Shown here piece after piece: positions 59,801 through 64,000 of a stretch of DNA of 64,000 bases; position 1 is the first letter of the stretch, and each line of letters opens with the position of its first letter. A program made the position numbers and the translations under genes. The notes beneath the pieces are model-generated. The model was not told the origin of the DNA. It did not search any database and worked only from the letters and a program-made list of their open reading frames with translations. The stretch covers positions 61,871,501-61,935,500 of the forward strand of contig NC_092589.1 in the NCBI RefSeq assembly GCF_047663525.1. The letters run 5' to 3'. This DNA comes from Anas platyrhynchos. Taxonomy: Eukaryota; Chordata; Aves; Anseriformes; Anatidae.

Positions 59801-62800
59801 CAGGATATACAGCCCTATACAAGGTGTTAGAGAGGGGGAGGGTGGTTCCGTGATGAATGACCAGTCGTTCAATTGTTTTCTTTCTTGCAGAAATCAGAGA
59901 CAGAGTACAGTTTATCTTACCCTGACTTTTAGCAAGACAGATTGGCAGGCGAAACCCCCAGGTTGAAGTCATCCAACCACCAAGTAGGGCAGAGAGACCA
60001 GTGCTGTTACCCTGCCGGGACTCACCCCCACCCCCAGTGCATTTGAGAAGTCTATGGTGTTCCTTTCTGAGGTTGCAACATGAACTTTAGCTTCTTTCAC
60101 ACCATTTTTATGCTGAACACAACCTGAAATGATTCATTTGGGGCCTGACTCCTCCACTGCTAGACAAGCTGAGAGCAGGCTGTACCCAAGGATCCCTTGC
60201 AAAGTCACTGGAGTAGAAGTCCCCTGCTCTTTGTTTTACCCCCCTCATACTTTCTTTCATCTGTCTCTGAACTTGGTTTTGTCTACTTTCAAAATTTCAG
60301 GCCTGAGCTGCTATACTAGCATGATTTGCTGCATGGGTGTAAGCAGGGAGGAAAATAATGTGCCAAGAGGATAAAAATCCTGAGTAACTGCAAGCTAAGT
60401 CCAAGGCAGGCTGTCATCATCCCAGGTTTTTCCTGCATTTACCTTCAATAGTATTTTTCTCATCACCTCCATCCAGTCATTTGGAGAAATTCTTCTGGAT
60501 ATAGCATCCTGAATTTATTCCATCTAAATCTGAGAGGCAACATAGATCTTAAGTGGCCCTAATCACGCTCTGAAGGTGCGTGTTTCTCCGTGACAGGTAT
60601 GAATGGATCAGAAGCTGAAGTCAGCAGCAATGAAACAGGGCCAAAGTGCACATTATTGAACAGTTTGATAAAATTCAGAGAAGCACAAAAGGCATGATAG
60701 ACACAAAGAGTTAAAAGGAAAAGATGGATGCACTTGCAGTATCTATTACTTACAAGTGACCGTAATGTGTTTATACAGCTCTCAGTGGATAATTAAAGGG
60801 AAGAACTGACACTAGACACTGCTCCACCTTACACACTGCAGCGTGGGGAAAGTCACATGAGTGGTATAGTAAGAAAACAGCAGCAGATTCCCTCCTCCTT
60901 GTCTTGCCATGCTCAGTCTGTTCTCATTTGCAGTTACAGAGATGCCTGTCTGCTCTGCATTGCTGGAAGTGAGTTAGAATATATTGATAACATTAGGGTC
61001 CAAGTGACAGCATTGTATTCAAGTATTTTATACATTCTGACAGCAGTGGAACAAAAGACTTTGTCAGGCTCCAGTTCAGCAGGACATATCCTCAGCAGCA
61101 TAAACCTATCCCATGAGTTCTCCATTACCTACTTATTTCTATAGCTATTGACTATACTTTCAGATCAAGAGTAGATTTAAGTCCTTGTCTAAGCCATGGG
61201 TGACCAGATGAGCTTCTGGGTGGGTAAAGAAGTCATGGCAACAATGTGATTTCTGTGCATGTTTTTGATCAGGGGGAGTGATTACCTGTTCTCTGGCCAT
61301 GTGAAGGGTCAAAGAAGACCATCCTCCCTCTGGACTGCCCAGAACAGTCAGCCAATTTGTCAAGAATCCCCTAGGATAAATAGCTGTCTCCAGAGACCTT
61401 TATAGTGACAAATCCAAATAAATCAGAGTCACTTTTACTGAGCACTTCAGCAGACAGCTCAGATTTAATGAATCAGCCTTCAGACCCCCAAGGAAGATTT
61501 TCTTTCCCAAGCCTAAGGGGAACAAATACATGTCAAAATTTTCTTTCAGGGTAAAACTCTATCAATCCAGCCTGTGATATTTTGTGATTGCAGTTACCAC
61601 TAACAGTATTTTCAAGAGCACTGAGAACGCAGCAAACAGCTCTCAGGATCAGCAGTATGATCTGTGTGCCCAGTACAGATGAAAGGAGGTTGCTATGGTC
61701 AGATAATTTTCCTCATCAGTGATTGGGGATGGAGTTTACATTCCTTTATTAGTGCCCTTCTGCACTTTTGGCTGGAACTTCTTGCCAACACACACACACA
61801 TGCTCACACAGAGACATGTGCACAGGAGAGGAAGAGACAGAGAGAGAAAACAACCCTAAAACTCACCAGCACCAAGAGTCATCCCACAGATAAAACCTTG
61901 CAGGGTAGTCACTGTGGGTCATTCAAACAGTTTTAAGGCTTAACATCTTGATCCCCTCTAAAAACTTCCCTCTCCATTTCCTTCCCCCCTTTGGGATCCA
62001 TCCAGATGCCTACTCAAATACCTGCTGGCGCCAGAGGAAATTCTCCTGTAATGGATACCCTGCGATGTAAAACCAATATTTTGTTTCCAGGGTCATCCCT
62101 TTCACACCCCCACAGATCCTCTTGCTTCACCAACCTGCCTCTTGGTCAAGCCAAAACATGAGAAATTGTGGATCTGAAGGGTGAGATTTCAGAACAGTTT
62201 AATAGGCTTGGTGATTGCTAACCCACACATTTCCTTAGCTTCCTCCTCCCATTGTGGTAGCCTCAGCCAATAATTTATGTCAGGTTAACAGGCTGCTGGG
62301 CAGATACCTCCACTCATAGTTCAGCAAAGAGTGAGAACGACAGCAATATAACCAGCCCCGAAGTGCTTGTGATGATCAGGTTGGTGATACCTCTTCAGAA
62401 AGGCTAGTGTGTAGTATAAAGTTATGAACCCTTTTTCTGTAGTAAGGCGTAACTCAGTGGGACAGGATCCATTCCCAGGTAAAACGATTACTTAAAAAGC
62501 ATGTGCAAACACAAAGGCAGAAACATTTCATTTGTGTTGATGTCTTGTTGCTTGTTTAGGGAATCATGTTCACAATAAGAAGTGAATCAGTGCTTGAAAT
62601 TTGGCCACAAAATTCTTGATTATGTGTTTTACCCCATAGTACCTTTTATTTTGATTTGGGCTCTCTGGATGTTCATACGCTTGCCATAATAATACACCAT
62701 TTGTTTTATATTATTGCACTGCAATACTATTAACTTTGTTAAAGGTTGTATGGGATACGTTTAAAGGAATTCTTAAGAACAAACTGCAAATAATCTTTTT

Positions 62801-64000
62801 TTTTTTTGGTAAGTGATATTTTTAGGTGCTTATTTCTTCATGTTGCCTTAAAATGCATAACATGGGCAAAATGTTCAGCATAATAATTGAAAAGTTAAGA
62901 TTATATAAAGCAGTAAATATATTTCACTTACATAAAACAGTATAAAATCCTACCTTTTATTTAAATTAACAAAGCTAAGTGGAAGAATAGGACAATAAGG
63001 ACTCATTTCAGGGTTCTGTAATTAGATTACTGCCAAATTAACTTTGTCTTTCTAAATCTTCCTCATGAAGGAAACAAACAGAATTACTGACTTTTTTTCT
63101 CCATTTATACCCTTAAATAAAAAATAATGTATTGAGAATGTCAAGAAACAAATATTCTTTTGTCAAGGACTGAAAAAAAGGAACCCATGAAATAATTTTT
63201 ACAAAATGGCTGCAAGTAAGACTTTGTTATGGAGCTTGAAATTTATTGCAGTAGAAATTCGTCATCCAAAATCCTGCAGAATATGCTAGAATGATTGTTC
63301 ACTTCTTAAAAAAGTCTCTTCCATTCTGACATAATATATTGCATAAAGTGCAGGAGAACAAGAGTAAAAATGTGTTTTTTTAATGATTAGGGACTGATCT
63401 TGTTCCAATTGAGTCAATGGCAAAACTCCATGGAATTGAGCTGAAAATATGGGTATAGATAAGATATTGTTTACTGCGCTCTTGCTTTTTCTGAGAGCAA
63501 AATGTAAATGAAATATTTTCTTTGCACAAATTAGATTATCCCAAGTCATCTTGCTGACTCCTACTTAAAACAGACCATGGGGATCTCTCTACGTTCTTCA
63601 GGAGTTGCAAGCCCATAAATCCATGCAGACTTGAGGACACTTTTGCCACTGTGTGAACTGGTTGTTACACAAAAGAGGAATTAACACACTCATAGATCAA
63701 GAGATCATGAGATTTTGCTTGAATATAAGAATTAATGTAACGTTAGCAAGTTTCTTCACCCCTCTTTCAGCTCCAATTACAATTAAAAAAAAAAAAAAAA
63801 CACAAATAAAACAACAACACAATACAAGTACCTTGGGACAGAGTCTTGCCTGGTTTTGTAAACCAAGCAAGAAGTGTATTAGCCATGAACTTGGGGGAGA
63901 AGAAGGTTTTCCCCTATGTCTCATGGCCATATTTGAACTAGAAAATCAACAAGTGGATTGGCCCTGGACAAACAAACAAACAACATAAAAGAAACTAGCA
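53826..64000. other. Gene-free flank between TCF21 and the next gene
   Basis: AT-rich DNA with scattered simple repeats: AAAAC units at 54030-54055, a T/TTA-rich run at 58063-58102, CA units near 61788-61800 and an A-run at 63784-63800. No coding exon, RNA gene or clear transposon is recognised. By human synteny the next gene in this direction is EYA4, which is not visible here. Confidence 0.5.
54030..54055. repeat. AAAAC pentanucleotide repeat
   Basis: Five units of aaaac in tandem within AT-rich intergenic DNA. Confidence 0.85.

Overview
The window is vertebrate nuclear DNA, almost certainly from a bird. Several truncated CR1 LINEs are present, some keeping the CR1 3' octamer tail or ORF2-like coding remnants. 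There is also a solo avian-type LTR, and the introns are compact. I cannot fix the species from sequence alone. Three protein-coding genes can be reconstructed exon by exon, in the order and orientation known from human 6q23 (flipped): SLC2A12 (plus strand, last three coding exons only), TBPL1 (minus, complete CDS) and TCF21 (minus, complete CDS).

Layout. 1-12353 lies upstream of the first visible SLC2A12 exon and is most likely its intron; it holds one CR1 and simple repeats. SLC2A12 coding exons are at 12354-12476, 14831-14963 and 16112-16208, followed by AATAAA at 16268. 16400-23200 is the convergent intergenic gap to TBPL1. It contains an old CR1-like remnant and a second CR1 whose 5' end abuts a decayed tRNA-Ile(AAT)-like sequence. 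TBPL1 runs right to left. A CpG-island promoter sits near 37.0-37.3 kb, six coding exons lie between 31197 and 23658 (183 aa), and AATAAA is on the minus strand at 23223. Two CR1 copies sit in its introns. 37.4-47.6 kb is intergenic and carries the solo LTR (about 42729-43590). TCF21 has two coding exons, 49997-49548 and 48144-48055 (179 aa, a bHLH factor), in a CpG-rich domain of about 46.5-50.6 kb. 50.6-64 kb is gene-free upstream DNA with one short CR1.

The three genes are syntenic neighbours and not a pathway: SLC2A12 encodes the hexose transporter GLUT12, TBPL1 a TBP-related basal transcription factor, and TCF21 a mesodermal/epicardial bHLH regulator. The items most worth a second look are a perfect 24-bp inverted repeat with a 25-nt loop inside the TCF21 intron, a plus-strand TATA box in the CpG island 3' of TCF21 that could start an antisense RNA, a tRNA-Ile/CR1 junction, two tiny upstream ORFs just before the TBPL1 start, a pure T30 tract at the last TBPL1 3' splice site, and a GLUT12 tail shorter than the mammalian one.
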